A DNA stretch of 64,000 nt from Pseudomonas putida (GCA_041879295.1 CP047153.1:124001-188000); one strand, 5' to 3'; positions 22,645-30,661 are shown, counted from the first letter of the stretch. Notes: generated from the letters alone by a model not told the origin. A program made the numbers and translations.

Positions 22645-23274
22645 ATGAATTCGTCCAGCACCGCAAAGGCCTATATCGTTGAAACCCGCGCCACCAACGG
22701 CGCAGAAGATACGCCAGAATTTGCATCCTTCAGCATCGATCTGGCTGCAACTCAACGCATCATCAATCTAGCTCGACTGGTTAAAGAGAATGGGCTTCAC
22801 AAAGTGGAGACGTTTGACAGCACTGCTTCATTCCATCAGTACGCTCCTGGCACTGAAGAGGCGGAGGAGATCGGCTGCGACAACGATGTGTTACTGAAGG
22901 CCGGCTGTCTAAATGTGGATGCGTCCAGCTTCTGGTTCTCGGGATTCATCAGACATTCTGACGTCGAGGTTGTCAGCGCACGTCAGCCGATCGCTGAACT
23001 GCAGAGTCACTTCCACTTGGCCGGAGGCACAACTGAACTTGAAGCTGGCGGTGAACGGCAGTATCTCGTTACTTGGAGTGCTGATGTTGAGGTTGAGGGG
23101 GATCACCATGCGGCAGCCCAGGCCGTCGCAGACCGGTACTTCCGCAGCCACATTGCCGCCGGTGAACAGGACAGCGCGTGCACCTTCGTGGTGACCGCAA
23201 AATCTGACCAAAAGCCAGTAGAGATCGATCTCTCGACTTGTCACTCCGGTGAACAAATCTTGGAGTCGGCATGA
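22645..23274 (+). CDS. Hypothetical protein, acidic
   Basis: 209 aa, ATG at 22645. Soluble; beta-strand-rich with two similar-looking halves (KAYIVETRATNGAED near the N-terminus, RQYLVTWSADVEVEGDHHAA after the middle). The second half resembles a small adaptor-like alpha/beta fold. Family not recognised. Single-gene unit with leader and terminator. Confidence 0.65.
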   Translation: MNSSSTAKAYIVETRATNGAEDTPEFASFSIDLAATQRIINLARLVKENGLHKVETFDSTASFHQYAPGTEEAEEIGCDNDVLLKAGCLNVDASSFWFSGFIRHSDVEVVSARQPIAELQSHFHLAGGTTELEAGGERQYLVTWSADVEVEGDHHAAAQAVADRYFRSHIAAGEQDSACTFVVTAKSDQKPVEIDLSTCHSGEQILESA

Positions 23275-23331
23275 CTGCTGCACTTCAGGCTTTAGCGCCA
23301 GCTTGATGCTCGCGCTCCAAACGCTGCACAT

Positions 23332-23359
23332 GACCCGGTCACTAGACCGGGTTTTTTTT
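23332..23359 (+). terminator. Rho-independent terminator
   Basis: ACCCGGTC / GACCGGGT stem plus eight T; preceded by AAACGCTGCACATG. Confidence 0.88.
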
Positions 23360-23402
23360 CGCCTGGGACCAGTGCATGTGGACCGTACCGGGACCTGCCT
23401 GT

Positions 23403-23879
23403 TCAGATCTGTGATTTAGCGGCGGCATAACCATCGAGTGGATATTCAGGCCAGCCGCTGGGAGGACAGAAGCCCTGCCGACGTTCCTGCTCGGCGAACT
23501 TGGCGTGCCACTCGTTGCCCTGATCGAAGACCCAACCTGTAAGCCCGGTATCTGGGAATTGATCATAGGTGAGGTCGATAATGAACCCGTCGACCTCGAA
23601 CCAGGCGTGAGACTGCTCCCTTTTTAGGTTCGGATGGTCTTCAGCCCACACATACACACCATCAGCACCGAGTTGTTCTTTGATGAGTCGACCTAGGATG
23701 TCCGAGGCAGGACCGCAGGTTCCTCGCGGAAAACCATTGAAGGTAGAACCGGGTTTGTCGACAAGAAGCAACAGCCCGCGGCGGGTTGATTCGGCTATTG
23801 CCTCAAGAGCTGCGCGGTCGATCTTCGCTTTTGCTTGCATGGGTTGAGTCTCGAAGGAGGGCAGTGTTCGAGGCCCCAT
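23403..23879 (-). CDS. Papain/transglutaminase-like cysteine hydrolase, putative
   Basis: 158 aa. ATG at 23879 has AAGG at 23889-23892; a later ATG at 23840 lacks an SD. The pattern FPRGTCGPASDILG (Cys55), SHAWFEVDG (His91) and IDLTYDQFPD (Asp102/Asp106) matches a Cys-His-Asp order I associate with small transglutaminase-like proteins that carry RGxCGxAS and SHAW. A cysteine protease, deamidase or amidase activity is possible. Substrate unknown. Stands alone on the minus strand among plus-strand units. Confidence 0.6.
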   Translation of the reverse strand: MGPRTLPSFETQPMQAKAKIDRAALEAIAESTRRGLLLLVDKPGSTFNGFPRGTCGPASDILGRLIKEQLGADGVYVWAEDHPNLKREQSHAWFEVDGFIIDLTYDQFPDTGLTGWVFDQGNEWHAKFAEQERRQGFCPPSGWPEYPLDGYAAAKSQI

Positions 23880-23983
23880 TTTTGGACCTTGATGATACGT
23901 CGTCAATGAGGTGCACCGCCGGCAGTCGGGCTGTACATGATACGATTGTGCCATCCATAAAGTGCGGGCACGGTTGTCGTTTG

Positions 23984-24139
23984 ATGAGTGGGTTGTATCA
24001 GAAATTCAGGAGAGCAATCTGCAGATTGCGCGGCCATCCTGGGCGTATCGTGACACGGGAGTATTCTGGCGAGGTGGTGAGGATCGCCAAGCGATGCCCC
24101 CTCTGCAAAACAGAGAAGATCATCTACCGGTTTCAATGA
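23984..24139 (+). CDS. Possible 51-aa zinc-binding protein
   Basis: 51 aa from ATG at 23984. CRLRGHPGRI followed by KRCPLCKTEK is the layout of small C-H...CxxC proteins found in phages. No clear SD and it lies in a short divergent gap behind the cysteine-hydrolase gene, so it could be chance. Confidence 0.35.
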   Translation: MSGLYQKFRRAICRLRGHPGRIVTREYSGEVVRIAKRCPLCKTEKIIYRFQ

Positions 24140-24218
24140 GCCTGGCGCTCGTTCGCTAGCGTCTACCTCAACATCCCAAGCCATGGGATCTCCTCGATTG
24201 GTGCTGTTCCAGTTGCCT

Positions 24219-24262
24219 GTGATGCATATCCCAGAACTAGACCAACACCTATGGGGAGCACC
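24219..24262 (+). promoter_or_regulatory. SD-hairpin leader of 24263 gene
   Basis: TGTGATGCATATCCCA, loop ACTAGACCAAC, then TGGGGAG. CCCA (24230-24233) pairs with TGGG (24252-24255). Confidence 0.55.
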
Positions 24263-24538
24263 ATGAGCCTTATCATCGAAACTCTGCAGAATCGCGTCAA
24301 TAACGCCACAGGCCCGGAGCGGGAACAGCTGCAGGATGAGCTGAACATTGCGCTGATCAATCATGAAATGGGCGAGCTCCGTCGACTAGAGGGTGGCACA
24401 CGCTACTGCCTCCATACTCGTGAGCATCAGCCTGCACTCAACATGCTTCGACGTGGAATGCGGCGCTGCGACGTGGTCACCCACTACGCCTACAAGGTGC
24501 CTGTTAAGCGCCAGATTGCGGCCGGGAAGGGGTGCTGA
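24263..24538 (+). CDS. Small hypothetical protein, helical
   Basis: 91 aa, ATG at 24263 with GGGGAG upstream. Helical N-terminus (LQNRVNNATGPEREQLQDEL), basic C-terminus with two Cys. Family not recognised. Directly followed by the next gene (1-bp gap), so an operon pair. Confidence 0.62.
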   Translation: MSLIIETLQNRVNNATGPEREQLQDELNIALINHEMGELRRLEGGTRYCLHTREHQPALNMLRRGMRRCDVVTHYAYKVPVKRQIAAGKGC

Positions 24539-24539
24539 A

Positions 24540-24806
24540 ATGGCTGTATCCAAGACTGAGCAGGAAATGCGGGAAACGGTGGCCAGGCGTGGCTTCTGGC
24601 ATGTCACCGGTAAGAGAGCCTTCGACCTGACTAAGCGTTTGGAGGAGCTCGGCAAGCTCGATGGACTGACGGCCAGCTATGGGTGTCACAACGCCAACGG
24701 GGTCTTCTTCAAAAACCAGTGGAACTGCCCTCGGCCGAAGCTGGTTTACGAAGTGGTGGTCCGCGCTTGTGAGCCTGCTATCGCTCCCAGGCCCTCTGTA
24801 TCCTAA
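24540..24806 (+). CDS. Small hypothetical protein
   Basis: 88 aa, ATG at 24540. Basic; HVTGKRAFDLTKRLEELGKL region looks helical and GCHNANGVFFKNQWNCP is Cys/aromatic-rich. Family not recognised. Second gene of a two-gene unit ended by a terminator. Confidence 0.62.
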   Translation: MAVSKTEQEMRETVARRGFWHVTGKRAFDLTKRLEELGKLDGLTASYGCHNANGVFFKNQWNCPRPKLVYEVVVRACEPAIAPRPSVS

Positions 24807-24815
24807 AGCTACACC

Positions 24816-24842
24816 CAACCCGGCCACGTGCCGGGTTTTTTT
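24816..24842 (+). terminator. Rho-independent terminator
   Basis: ACCCGGC / GCCGGGT stem plus T run; preceded by AAAGCTACACCCA. Confidence 0.88.
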
Positions 24843-24895
24843 CGGTGCCCCGGGAGTGTGCCCGATCAGACAAAATTGGTGAGTTTCGTGGTTCA

Positions 24896-24943
24896 TGTGA
24901 CTCATCCCCCTGGACTTGATCAACGTTCTAAGGGGACACACTC
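24896..24943 (+). promoter_or_regulatory. SD-hairpin leader of 24944 gene
   Basis: ATGTGACTCATCCCCCT; CCCCT (24907-24911) pairs with AGGGG (24931-24935), the SD. Confidence 0.65.
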
Positions 24944-25525
24944 ATGCTCGCAACACTTGAACTGACTGATGGAATGATGGTGATGGTCCAGACTGGTCGC
25001 CAGGGGCTGACCGGCATCCGGTGGTCGACCCCATTCGTTGATCGCCTGAACATCGAAACAGATCGTGAGGGAGTCACCTCTGGGCTTTCACTCAAGCAGA
25101 CCAGCTTCGCTGAGTTCGATCCGCGCTATCACCGCGATGGGCGAAATCAGTTTGTCGCGAAGGATCACGCGCTTCGGATCGTGAGCGGTAGCCTGGAAGA
25201 ACACCAGCAACGCTTTGAAGCCACGGTCGACCAGCTCTTAGCTGATGGCACATTGAAACGTAGTGAACTCCCTGCATTTGAAGATCTGCTCACGGCGATG
25301 ACCGCCCTGGCAGCCTCAGAAGAGGTCTGCTTCGACCGGTTTATCGACTTCCACAGATACCGTCGGTTCTCCGACTTCCTGTGTGATTGGCAGGCGGAGA
25401 AAGGGAAAGCTGCAGGGGAGAGAGCATTGGATCTCGCCCACCAAAAGCCGGCCCTCGAAATCGCATTCAGCACGCTTGTTGAGTTCGGGATTTTTGGTGA
25501 GATGGAACCAGCTGGTCGACTGTGA
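24944..25525 (+). CDS. Hypothetical protein
   Basis: 193 aa, ATG at 24944. Soluble; a beta-rich start (VMVQTGRQGLTGIRWSTPFV) and a long helical C-terminal half rich in Phe and Asp (CFDRFIDFHRYRRFSDFLCD). Family not recognised. Its TGA overlaps an unused GTG; the next gene starts 20 bp later. Confidence 0.65.
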   Translation: MLATLELTDGMMVMVQTGRQGLTGIRWSTPFVDRLNIETDREGVTSGLSLKQTSFAEFDPRYHRDGRNQFVAKDHALRIVSGSLEEHQQRFEATVDQLLADGTLKRSELPAFEDLLTAMTALAASEEVCFDRFIDFHRYRRFSDFLCDWQAEKGKAAGERALDLAHQKPALEIAFSTLVEFGIFGEMEPAGRL

Positions 25526-25545
25526 TCACGAAGGGGGATCCATCA

Positions 25546-25728
25546 ATGTCGCATTACCAGGAGCAGAAGGTTGCTGAACTGAAACGCTTGGGCTGGTCTG
25601 AAGTCGGAAAACGTCATCTGCCAGGCCCCGGCCGGACACCAGCGAAGCAGGTGTATGAGCTGTCATGTCTGCAGGGAAAACTTCAGGTCTTCGTCTACCC
25701 GGCGGAACTGATCTACCAGACCGCTTAA
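25546..25728 (+). CDS. Small hypothetical protein
   Basis: 60 aa. ATG at 25546 with AAGGGGGA upstream, preferred over an in-frame GTG at 25522. Compact alpha/beta-like (EQKVAELKRLGWSEVGKRHL, then LQVFVYPAELIY). Family not recognised. Co-transcribed with the preceding gene. Confidence 0.6.
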   Translation: MSHYQEQKVAELKRLGWSEVGKRHLPGPGRTPAKQVYELSCLQGKLQVFVYPAELIYQTA

Positions 25729-25740
25729 CGCTACACCCAC

Positions 25741-25765
25741 GCCCGACCTAGTCGGGCTTTTTTTT
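25741..25765 (+). terminator. Rho-independent terminator
   Basis: GCCCGAC / GTCGGGC stem plus eight T; preceded by TTAACGCTACACCCAC. Confidence 0.9.
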
Positions 25766-25798
25766 GGCCCGCGGCCGAGCTGCTTGCGTGGTGATCGA

Positions 25799-25846
25799 TG
25801 TGCGCCATCTCCACGCACTAGGCCAAAAATCAAAGGAGCAATTCCA
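25799..25846 (+). promoter_or_regulatory. SD-hairpin leader of 25847 gene
   Basis: TGTGCGCCATCTCC, ACTAGGCCAA, then AAAGGAG. CTCC (25809-25812) pairs with GGAG (25835-25838). Confidence 0.55.
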
Positions 25847-26065
25847 ATGACCACCGCAACAACACAGCAGTCAACCCGACCGAAAGCACATGCCCTGTTC
25901 AAGTTGAATTTCTGTCTACGAATGGCAAAGGAAAACTCGCTCTCCGCTCGTACAGAACCGCACCGCTATAGGCCCGAATACCGCCGTATGAGGAGGGAGT
26001 CGATGCAGGATGCCCGTTACTGGCGTGCCCTATGTAGCCGCTTAGATACCTGTTCAGAAGCTTGA
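25847..26065 (+). CDS. Small basic hypothetical protein
   Basis: 72 aa, ATG at 25847. Strongly basic with many Arg and Tyr (RTEPHRYRPEYRRMRRESMQ); could bind nucleic acid. Family not recognised. Confidence 0.55.
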   Translation: MTTATTQQSTRPKAHALFKLNFCLRMAKENSLSARTEPHRYRPEYRRMRRESMQDARYWRALCSRLDTCSEA

Positions 26066-26097
26066 TCGCAATCACAGGCAATGCCCAGGGGGCCACC

Positions 26098-26400
26098 ATG
26101 CTGCAAACCCTTACTGCTGCCCACGGGGCTTCGGTGATCCCAACAGGATTCCACCTAGCACGTGTCGTAGGTGTGAAACCGAAGTTCAAATCTGACCCTG
26201 ACATGCGTGAGGTCGTGTTCTACCAATGCTTCCTCTCCGAATGTCATGGAGCCAACGGTCTTGAGCCTTGCGAGTACCTGGCAGAGCGACGTTACCTGTT
26301 GAGTGCAGCGAAATACATGGTCAATACCGGCCTTTCCACGTGCCCAGTGATCCAAGAGCTGGTGAGGTCGGAGACCGAGGTCAAGTATCTGCCGGCTTAG
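26098..26400 (+). CDS. Small hypothetical protein
   Basis: 100 aa. ATG at 26098 behind CAGGGGGCC, chosen over a TTG at 26062. Three Cys in a compact alpha/beta sequence (FYQCFLSECHGANGLEPCEY). Family not recognised. Second gene of its unit. Confidence 0.6.
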   Translation: MLQTLTAAHGASVIPTGFHLARVVGVKPKFKSDPDMREVVFYQCFLSECHGANGLEPCEYLAERRYLLSAAKYMVNTGLSTCPVIQELVRSETEVKYLPA

Positions 26401-26427
26401 GCTGGATCATCTCCAAACGCAGCACAG

Positions 26428-26453
26428 ACCCGGCCCTAGTGGTCGGGTTTTTC
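26428..26453 (+). terminator. Rho-independent terminator
   Basis: ACCCGGCC / GGTCGGGT-type stem with TTTTTC. Confidence 0.75.
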
Positions 26454-26480
26454 ATTAGTGAAAAGGTGGGGCAGGTCAGG

Positions 26481-26603
26481 TTGCCCACTAGATTGCAATT
26501 CGGATATTATTTTGAGGTTCGACCGTTTCAGTACGCGCATGCCAGATGATCCTCTCAGCTCATTTGGCCTAAGAAAGCCGCCCATTCTCAGGCGGCTTTT
26601 TTT
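26481..26603 (+). ncRNA. Candidate small RNA with own promoter and terminator
   Basis: TTGCCC at 26481-26486 and TATTAT at 26505-26510 with an 18-bp spacer; 60-90 bases later AAGCCGCC / GGCGGCTT with seven T (26574-26603). No ORF with an SD lies between. A transcript of about 85 bases would start near 26517. Confidence 0.4.
26574..26603 (+). terminator. Rho-independent terminator
   Basis: AAGCCGCC / GGCGGCTT stem plus T run with no gene directly upstream. Confidence 0.88.
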
Positions 26604-26784
26604 GTGCCTGCGATTTAGCCTTGTTCGGCCATATTTCTAGGGGTTGCGAAGCCCACACCGACGTTCTAGGGTTGCAGTGATGAAGCGAGGCCGAACCTGG
26701 CAGAGGAATGCATAGCCGCAGATCTGGCGGTGCAGAACCCCATCCACCACAAGCTTTGCAATCAACTGTTTCAGAGGACGAACG

Positions 26785-27477
26785 ATGTTTGATGCAGCCC
26801 ACTATCACGTGAAAGCCACAGAGCTGTTGACCGCCTTCGGCGTCCACCAAGGTGCACTGAGCACGTGGTCGCTGAGTGATGTGGGAACGGCCAGTCACGG
26901 CTATATCCACCACTCGCAGAAGCCCGCAGCCCTCGCAGCATATGCTGCGGTTAACCCTACCTTCGCAGCCGGGCGCTTTCCTGGATATACGTTGGTGGAC
27001 CTGGTCGACAAGATCCCGAGCCTGGACTATGCGGAATATGCTGCCCTGGCGATCGTGTGCGGGGCTGAGCTGCCTTCTTTCAAGGGTTCAGATGAGCGGG
27101 CACGCATTTTCGGCGAGGCCGCCTGGGCTATCGTTGAGAAGTATCAGCTGCATGGGTGCTTTGAGCGCCACAACAAGCCGTTCCAGGCTATAGGCGATCA
27201 TTACAGTCTCCGGCCCAAGGGGTGTGATTGGGCAAGGGACTACGCTGAGATCCCGGAAAAGCTAACTGCGATGCGTAAGGCGTATAGGGCCATGACCCCG
27301 CTTCAGAGGGTGATGACTCTGAGCCTTATGCATCTGTACAACCAAGGTAAGGACAACGTGTTCCTCACCGGCGGTTGCCCAACGAAAATTCTCGCTGCCG
27401 AGGCGCTGACCATCCTGCGCGATAACTCGGCTCTCGCTGACTGGGGCCACCTCGTGTCCCACTATGCCGGCTGGTAA
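26785..27477 (+). CDS. Hypothetical protein
   Basis: 230 aa, ATG at 26785 with CAGAGGACGAACG. Soluble; many aromatic and His residues (VGTASHGYIHHSQKPAALAA). The C-terminal half is helical. Family not recognised. 36 bp upstream of the next gene. Confidence 0.65.
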   Translation: MFDAAHYHVKATELLTAFGVHQGALSTWSLSDVGTASHGYIHHSQKPAALAAYAAVNPTFAAGRFPGYTLVDLVDKIPSLDYAEYAALAIVCGAELPSFKGSDERARIFGEAAWAIVEKYQLHGCFERHNKPFQAIGDHYSLRPKGCDWARDYAEIPEKLTAMRKAYRAMTPLQRVMTLSLMHLYNQGKDNVFLTGGCPTKILAAEALTILRDNSALADWGHLVSHYAGW

Positions 27478-27513
27478 TCATCGACCTCACGCCACCTTCC
27501 AGGATCTCTACAG

Positions 27514-27921
27514 ATGACAGAATCTCCATTCGCCACCCACCGGGCAGTGTTGGTCGACAGCGACTATGCGGCCGCGGGCTTTCTTCAGTCGTTCGCGATG
27601 GCCATGTACGCCGGCGCTGCCTACCCCATGGATGCCAATGGCCTGCGTAACCTGGATGACCAGCACATGCAGATCTTTCAAAAGATGGCGGCTTCCTACC
27701 GCCGCCATGGGGAAGCTGATCCCGATTTTGTAGACGTGTGCAAGGCGATCAAAGCAAAGCGCGCAGCTCACGCTCTCAGGGTCAAGGGAATACTCGATGA
27801 GCTTTTGGATAGCGATCCGGACCAGTACGAGGGCGGTCGACATGAGCATGCTGGAACCGTGAGTGTCTACGAGCGTGAGCATCAGCTGAACATCGAACGT
27901 CGCTGGTACGCACCTTCGTAA
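27514..27921 (+). CDS. Hypothetical protein
   Basis: 135 aa, ATG at 27514. Helical; basic middle (VCKAIKAKRAAHALRVKGIL) and acidic patch (LLDSDPDQYEGG). Family not recognised. Last gene of its unit. Confidence 0.62.
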   Translation: MTESPFATHRAVLVDSDYAAAGFLQSFAMAMYAGAAYPMDANGLRNLDDQHMQIFQKMAASYRRHGEADPDFVDVCKAIKAKRAAHALRVKGILDELLDSDPDQYEGGRHEHAGTVSVYEREHQLNIERRWYAPS

Positions 27922-27964
27922 GTCGTACCCGGCCTGCCTTCCTGAGTTGCACTCCGGAAACAGA

Positions 27965-28000
27965 AAGGCCACCTCTGCTTACGCTCGGGTGGCCTTTTTA
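27965..28000 (+). terminator. Rho-independent terminator, probably bidirectional
   Basis: AAGGCCACC / GGTGGCCTT stem, TTTTTA on the plus strand and TTTCTG on the minus strand. Confidence 0.85.
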
Positions 28001-28022
28001 CATCTCAACACTGGACGGGCGT

Positions 28023-28121
28023 TTAGACCGCATCACAGTGGTCACGCATCAACCCCCACACGGCCGATAAAAGCCGGTAGATGGTCAGTACGTGGCTCAG
28101 AATATTCAGCATACGCTTCAT
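28023..28121 (-). CDS. Possible 32-aa hydrophobic peptide
   Basis: ATG at 28121 on the minus strand with GGAGG 9 bases upstream. The peptide starts MKRMLNILSHVLTIYRLLSA and ends in DHCDAV: a short hydrophobic helix with basic N-terminus, the profile of small membrane peptides, including type I toxins. It overlaps, in another frame, a 53-codon ORF (28042-28203, minus) with ordinary-looking codon use, so only one of the two is likely real. Confidence 0.35.
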   Translation of the reverse strand: MKRMLNILSHVLTIYRLLSAVWGLMRDHCDAV

Positions 28122-28460
28122 AATCGTTGACCTCCGTTTCAGGAAGGCCAATCTTCCAACGCCTAACCGGCACTTCAGCGCTTTCAGAACGCACGTGGTG
28201 CATTCCAGAAGAGGCCCAGGTGGCCCAACGAATGCAGCAAACCGGCACGGTCTAAACACCGTGTCGAAGGGGGTATCTCATCCTCGGAACATCGAGATTC
28301 TCGGGTTACCGAGCAGAGGACATAACCACCCAAGGGCCTCTTGAATTGCAGGTCCACATGCAAGCCGGCGCACCATACCTGTGCCCGGTTCAGAAAGCCT
28401 GAAAAAAATTCAAACTATCGTGAAAATGATAAAGCCGCCCCGCCTGCCGCCTTCCACACC
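28122..28460. other. Gap with no supported gene
   Basis: Contains the 5' part of the alternative 53-codon minus-strand ORF and otherwise nothing I can assign. Confidence 0.4.
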
Positions 28461-28461
28461 C

Positions 28462-28527
28462 GTGTGACGCATTCCTGCGGTACCAGGTCTTCGCAACACC
28501 TGGCTTACCTTTCAGGAGAGTCATGCA
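28462..28527 (+). promoter_or_regulatory. SD-hairpin leader of 28528 gene
   Basis: GTGTGACGCATTCCTG; TCCTG (28473-28477) pairs with CAGGA (28513-28517) of the SD. Inner hairpin CCAGGT / ACCTGG (28483-28488, 28498-28503). Confidence 0.68.
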
Positions 28528-29037
28528 ATGCAAACCCAAACCGTAAACGCCGCCATTCAGCTGGACACCAGTGACGATTTCAACCAGTCGAAGCTGCCGA
28601 TCGACCGTGAGTCGATTCGCTCGCGACGTCTCTTGCGCCTGATCGAACTGGTGGAAGTCCTTCGCGTCCCCGACAACGATCGCACCATCTGGCAGATGCT
28701 GCTCGATGCCGGCGCTAACCCCGACTTCATCCTGTTGCGTGACTGCGACGATGAATCTCGGCTCGCCCGCCGCCCTGCGCTGCAGGTAAATGTAAACACG
28801 AGCAAGCTGCATGGATTTCTGGTGATTACCCACAACTCCGACGATACCGGCTACAAAATCCTGCTCCAGGACAAGGGCCACTCGGTACCAGTCAAAACGG
28901 TCGACAATGTCATCGTGCGTAAACTTGCCGCCACACTCGTTGAGCTGATCGATGACGGCACCAAGCGTGTCGAAATCCCTTCGCAGGGCCTGGCTACGAA
29001 TGCTGTCATCGCAGGGGACTACCTGCTCAGTTCTTGA
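28528..29037 (+). CDS. Hypothetical protein
   Basis: 169 aa, ATG at 28528 (another ATG at 28523, out of frame, opens only 7 codons). Soluble alpha/beta; segment LLRLIELVEVLRVPDNDRTI helical, then strands. Family not recognised. Single-gene unit. Confidence 0.65.
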   Translation: MQTQTVNAAIQLDTSDDFNQSKLPIDRESIRSRRLLRLIELVEVLRVPDNDRTIWQMLLDAGANPDFILLRDCDDESRLARRPALQVNVNTSKLHGFLVITHNSDDTGYKILLQDKGHSVPVKTVDNVIVRKLAATLVELIDDGTKRVEIPSQGLATNAVIAGDYLLSS

Positions 29038-29049
29038 ACGTTCCACCTG

Positions 29050-29075
29050 ACCCACCGTTCGCGGTGGGTTTTTTA
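29050..29075 (+). terminator. Rho-independent terminator
   Basis: ACCCACC / GGTGGGT stem plus six T. Confidence 0.88.
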
Positions 29076-29082
29076 TTGGGCG

Positions 29083-29121
29083 CTGCAAAGCATTCCCTCA
29101 GACCAAGATGAGGGTATACAA
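29083..29121 (+). promoter_or_regulatory. Compact SD-hairpin leader of 29122 gene
   Basis: GCAAAGCATTCCCTCA then GACCAAGATGAGGG; CCCTCA (29095-29100) pairs perfectly with TGAGGG (29109-29114), the only possible SD. Shortest member of the family. Confidence 0.7.
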
Positions 29122-29916
29122 ATGACCACTACCGTACAGTTCAACCACAGCTACAAGCCTCGCGGCCGCATTGTGTTTCGCCTAACCGGAGGAGGGGAGA
29201 CGGCACTTGCCGGCGTGCTCCACTTCGACCCTGCCTTTGAAATCGCCGAGGGGGCCAGCTACCTGGCGCGAATCGGCGCCAGTGGGTTTGAGGTGTTCGA
29301 TACTGTTGTCGACGCTGATCTACCTGCGGACCTGGCGCCCTACAATATCGATTACCACCTGCGTGCTTGCATCTGGCGGAAGCCTGTTGCCGACGGCACC
29401 CTAATGGTGAGATTCATCCGACAGTGGGCTGGCTGCCAGAGCTGGCTGGTCTATAGTTGCGCACCAGCGTCACCGATCAGCGCGGGTGCTTATTCGGCGA
29501 CCGGCCATGCTTGGTTCGATGTGACAAGGTTCGAACTCTCGCCCATCGCTGCACCGGCAGAAGAGGTGGGCCTAACCATGGCACAACTGACGACCATTCC
29601 CCCGGTATGGCCCGATTCGGATCGCGTACATCACGCGTTGTGCGCTATCCCTTTAAGCTGGCGCCCAGACTACCTGGCGTATTCGAAACTGCAGGTCGCC
29701 CTCGGCCGTGGTGAATTGAGTCGAGAGGAGTTCAAGGCACATGTGCTCAACCACGAGCGGCTGAGGCACCTATGGTCGAATCCTGGTGATGATTACTTAA
29801 ATTACCTGGTGCACCTCGATGACCTGGGCGGCGTCCAGGAGGTTGGGCCGTACAACAGCCAGCAATTGCTTGAACGCAAGGAGCGGAGCCGTATGGCAAT
29901 GCTCGCTGCACGCTGA
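29122..29916 (+). CDS. Hypothetical protein
   Basis: 264 aa, ATG at 29122. The N-terminal half is beta-rich (YKPRGRIVFRLTGGGETALA); the C-terminal half is helical with repeated Arg/Leu (SREEFKAHVLNHERLRHLWS). No signal or membrane segment. Family not recognised. Single-gene unit. Confidence 0.66.
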   Translation: MTTTVQFNHSYKPRGRIVFRLTGGGETALAGVLHFDPAFEIAEGASYLARIGASGFEVFDTVVDADLPADLAPYNIDYHLRACIWRKPVADGTLMVRFIRQWAGCQSWLVYSCAPASPISAGAYSATGHAWFDVTRFELSPIAAPAEEVGLTMAQLTTIPPVWPDSDRVHHALCAIPLSWRPDYLAYSKLQVALGRGELSREEFKAHVLNHERLRHLWSNPGDDYLNYLVHLDDLGGVQEVGPYNSQQLLERKERSRMAMLAAR

Positions 29917-29929
29917 AGGCAACGCTACC

Positions 29930-29957
29930 GACCGGCCCTTGAGGCCGGTTTTTTTTC
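29930..29957 (+). terminator. Rho-independent terminator
   Basis: ACCGGCC / GGCCGGT stem plus eight T; preceded by CAACGCTACCG. Confidence 0.88.
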
Positions 29958-29962
29958 GGGCA

Positions 29963-29993
29963 CAAAAAACCGCTGACCTAGGTGGCCAGCGGT
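29963..29993 (-). terminator. Rho-independent terminator
   Basis: ACCGCTGRCC-type stem (ACCGCTGGCC / GGTCAGCGGT) with T run on the minus strand; closes the 30013-30588 gene. Confidence 0.85.
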
Positions 29994-30012
29994 GGGGTAT
30001 TGCGTTGGTACC

Positions 30013-30588
30013 TCATGCAGCAAGATTGCGCGTCTGGAAAGTCACGTGGTCCATACAGGCAAACAAGCTTTGCGCTTTCTGCTGGAATAGGCACAGGGCG
30101 ATTTGCTTGAAGTCAGTTTCTTCATCCCTGCTCGGTGTTGATTCGAAGGAGAAGGTGACGGTACCGCCGTATTGGCCTCGGTTGTACAGCACCTCGATGT
30201 CAACCAGCGCAACGAGGCGGCCGCCTCGTTTGATGTGCCGTCCCTCGAACTTGTATTGCTGGTGCCGTAACAGGTCACGCCCCATCTCCACGGAGATAGG
30301 TTTAATCGTCGCAGCACCATCCTTCAGCAGGGTGATTTCGAAAACCTGCAGTGCCTCCTTCATGTCGAGCGCGCATTCCACAAACTCAGTGAGCTTGGGA
30401 TGCAGGCCGAGTGAAGCCAGGTGTGTGCCGTTTTCGCGGATGACCCAAACGTATCGACCGCCGACCGTCCCAGTTTTGGTGAGGTGGAGCAGGTCAAACT
30501 GGTAAAAGTCTTGTTTGAATCCACGCAGAAGGCAGTCATCAGCCTCAACGATGGCACGCATTTGCTCAAACGCTGGTTGGAATTGCAT
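30013..30588 (-). CDS. Hypothetical protein
   Basis: 191 aa. ATG at 30588 has AGGAGAGACCCT upstream; an earlier in-frame ATG lies inside the leader. Alternating strands (GGRYVWVIRENGTHLASLGL) and basic patches; no signal peptide. Family not recognised. Divergent from the 30716 gene, both with leaders. Confidence 0.66.
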   Translation of the reverse strand: MQFQPAFEQMRAIVEADDCLLRGFKQDFYQFDLLHLTKTGTVGGRYVWVIRENGTHLASLGLHPKLTEFVECALDMKEALQVFEITLLKDGAATIKPISVEMGRDLLRHQQYKFEGRHIKRGGRLVALVDIEVLYNRGQYGGTVTFSFESTPSRDEETDFKQIALCLFQQKAQSLFACMDHVTFQTRNLAA

Positions 30589-30591
30589 AGG

Positions 30592-30634
30592 GTCTCTCCT
30601 AGAAAGGCTTTTCATGATGCAAGGAGATGTCCCA
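30592..30634 (-). promoter_or_regulatory. SD-hairpin leader of 30013-30588
   Basis: Minus strand: CTGTGGGACATCTCCTTG ... CTAGGAGAGACC. TCTCCT (minus strand of 30622-30627) pairs with AGGAGA (30595-30600), 6 bp covering the SD. Confidence 0.68.
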
Positions 30635-30661
30635 CAGGCATGTAGAAGGTGGATTGTAGGG

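Larger units (their letters stand above)
26454..26784 (+). other. Non-coding stretch holding a possible small RNA
   Basis: No convincing gene. Holds a promoter-terminator pair (26481-26603), then about 180 bases that lead into the 26785 gene; CCCATCCACCACAAG and TTTCAGAGG near its end only loosely recall the leader family. Confidence 0.5.
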
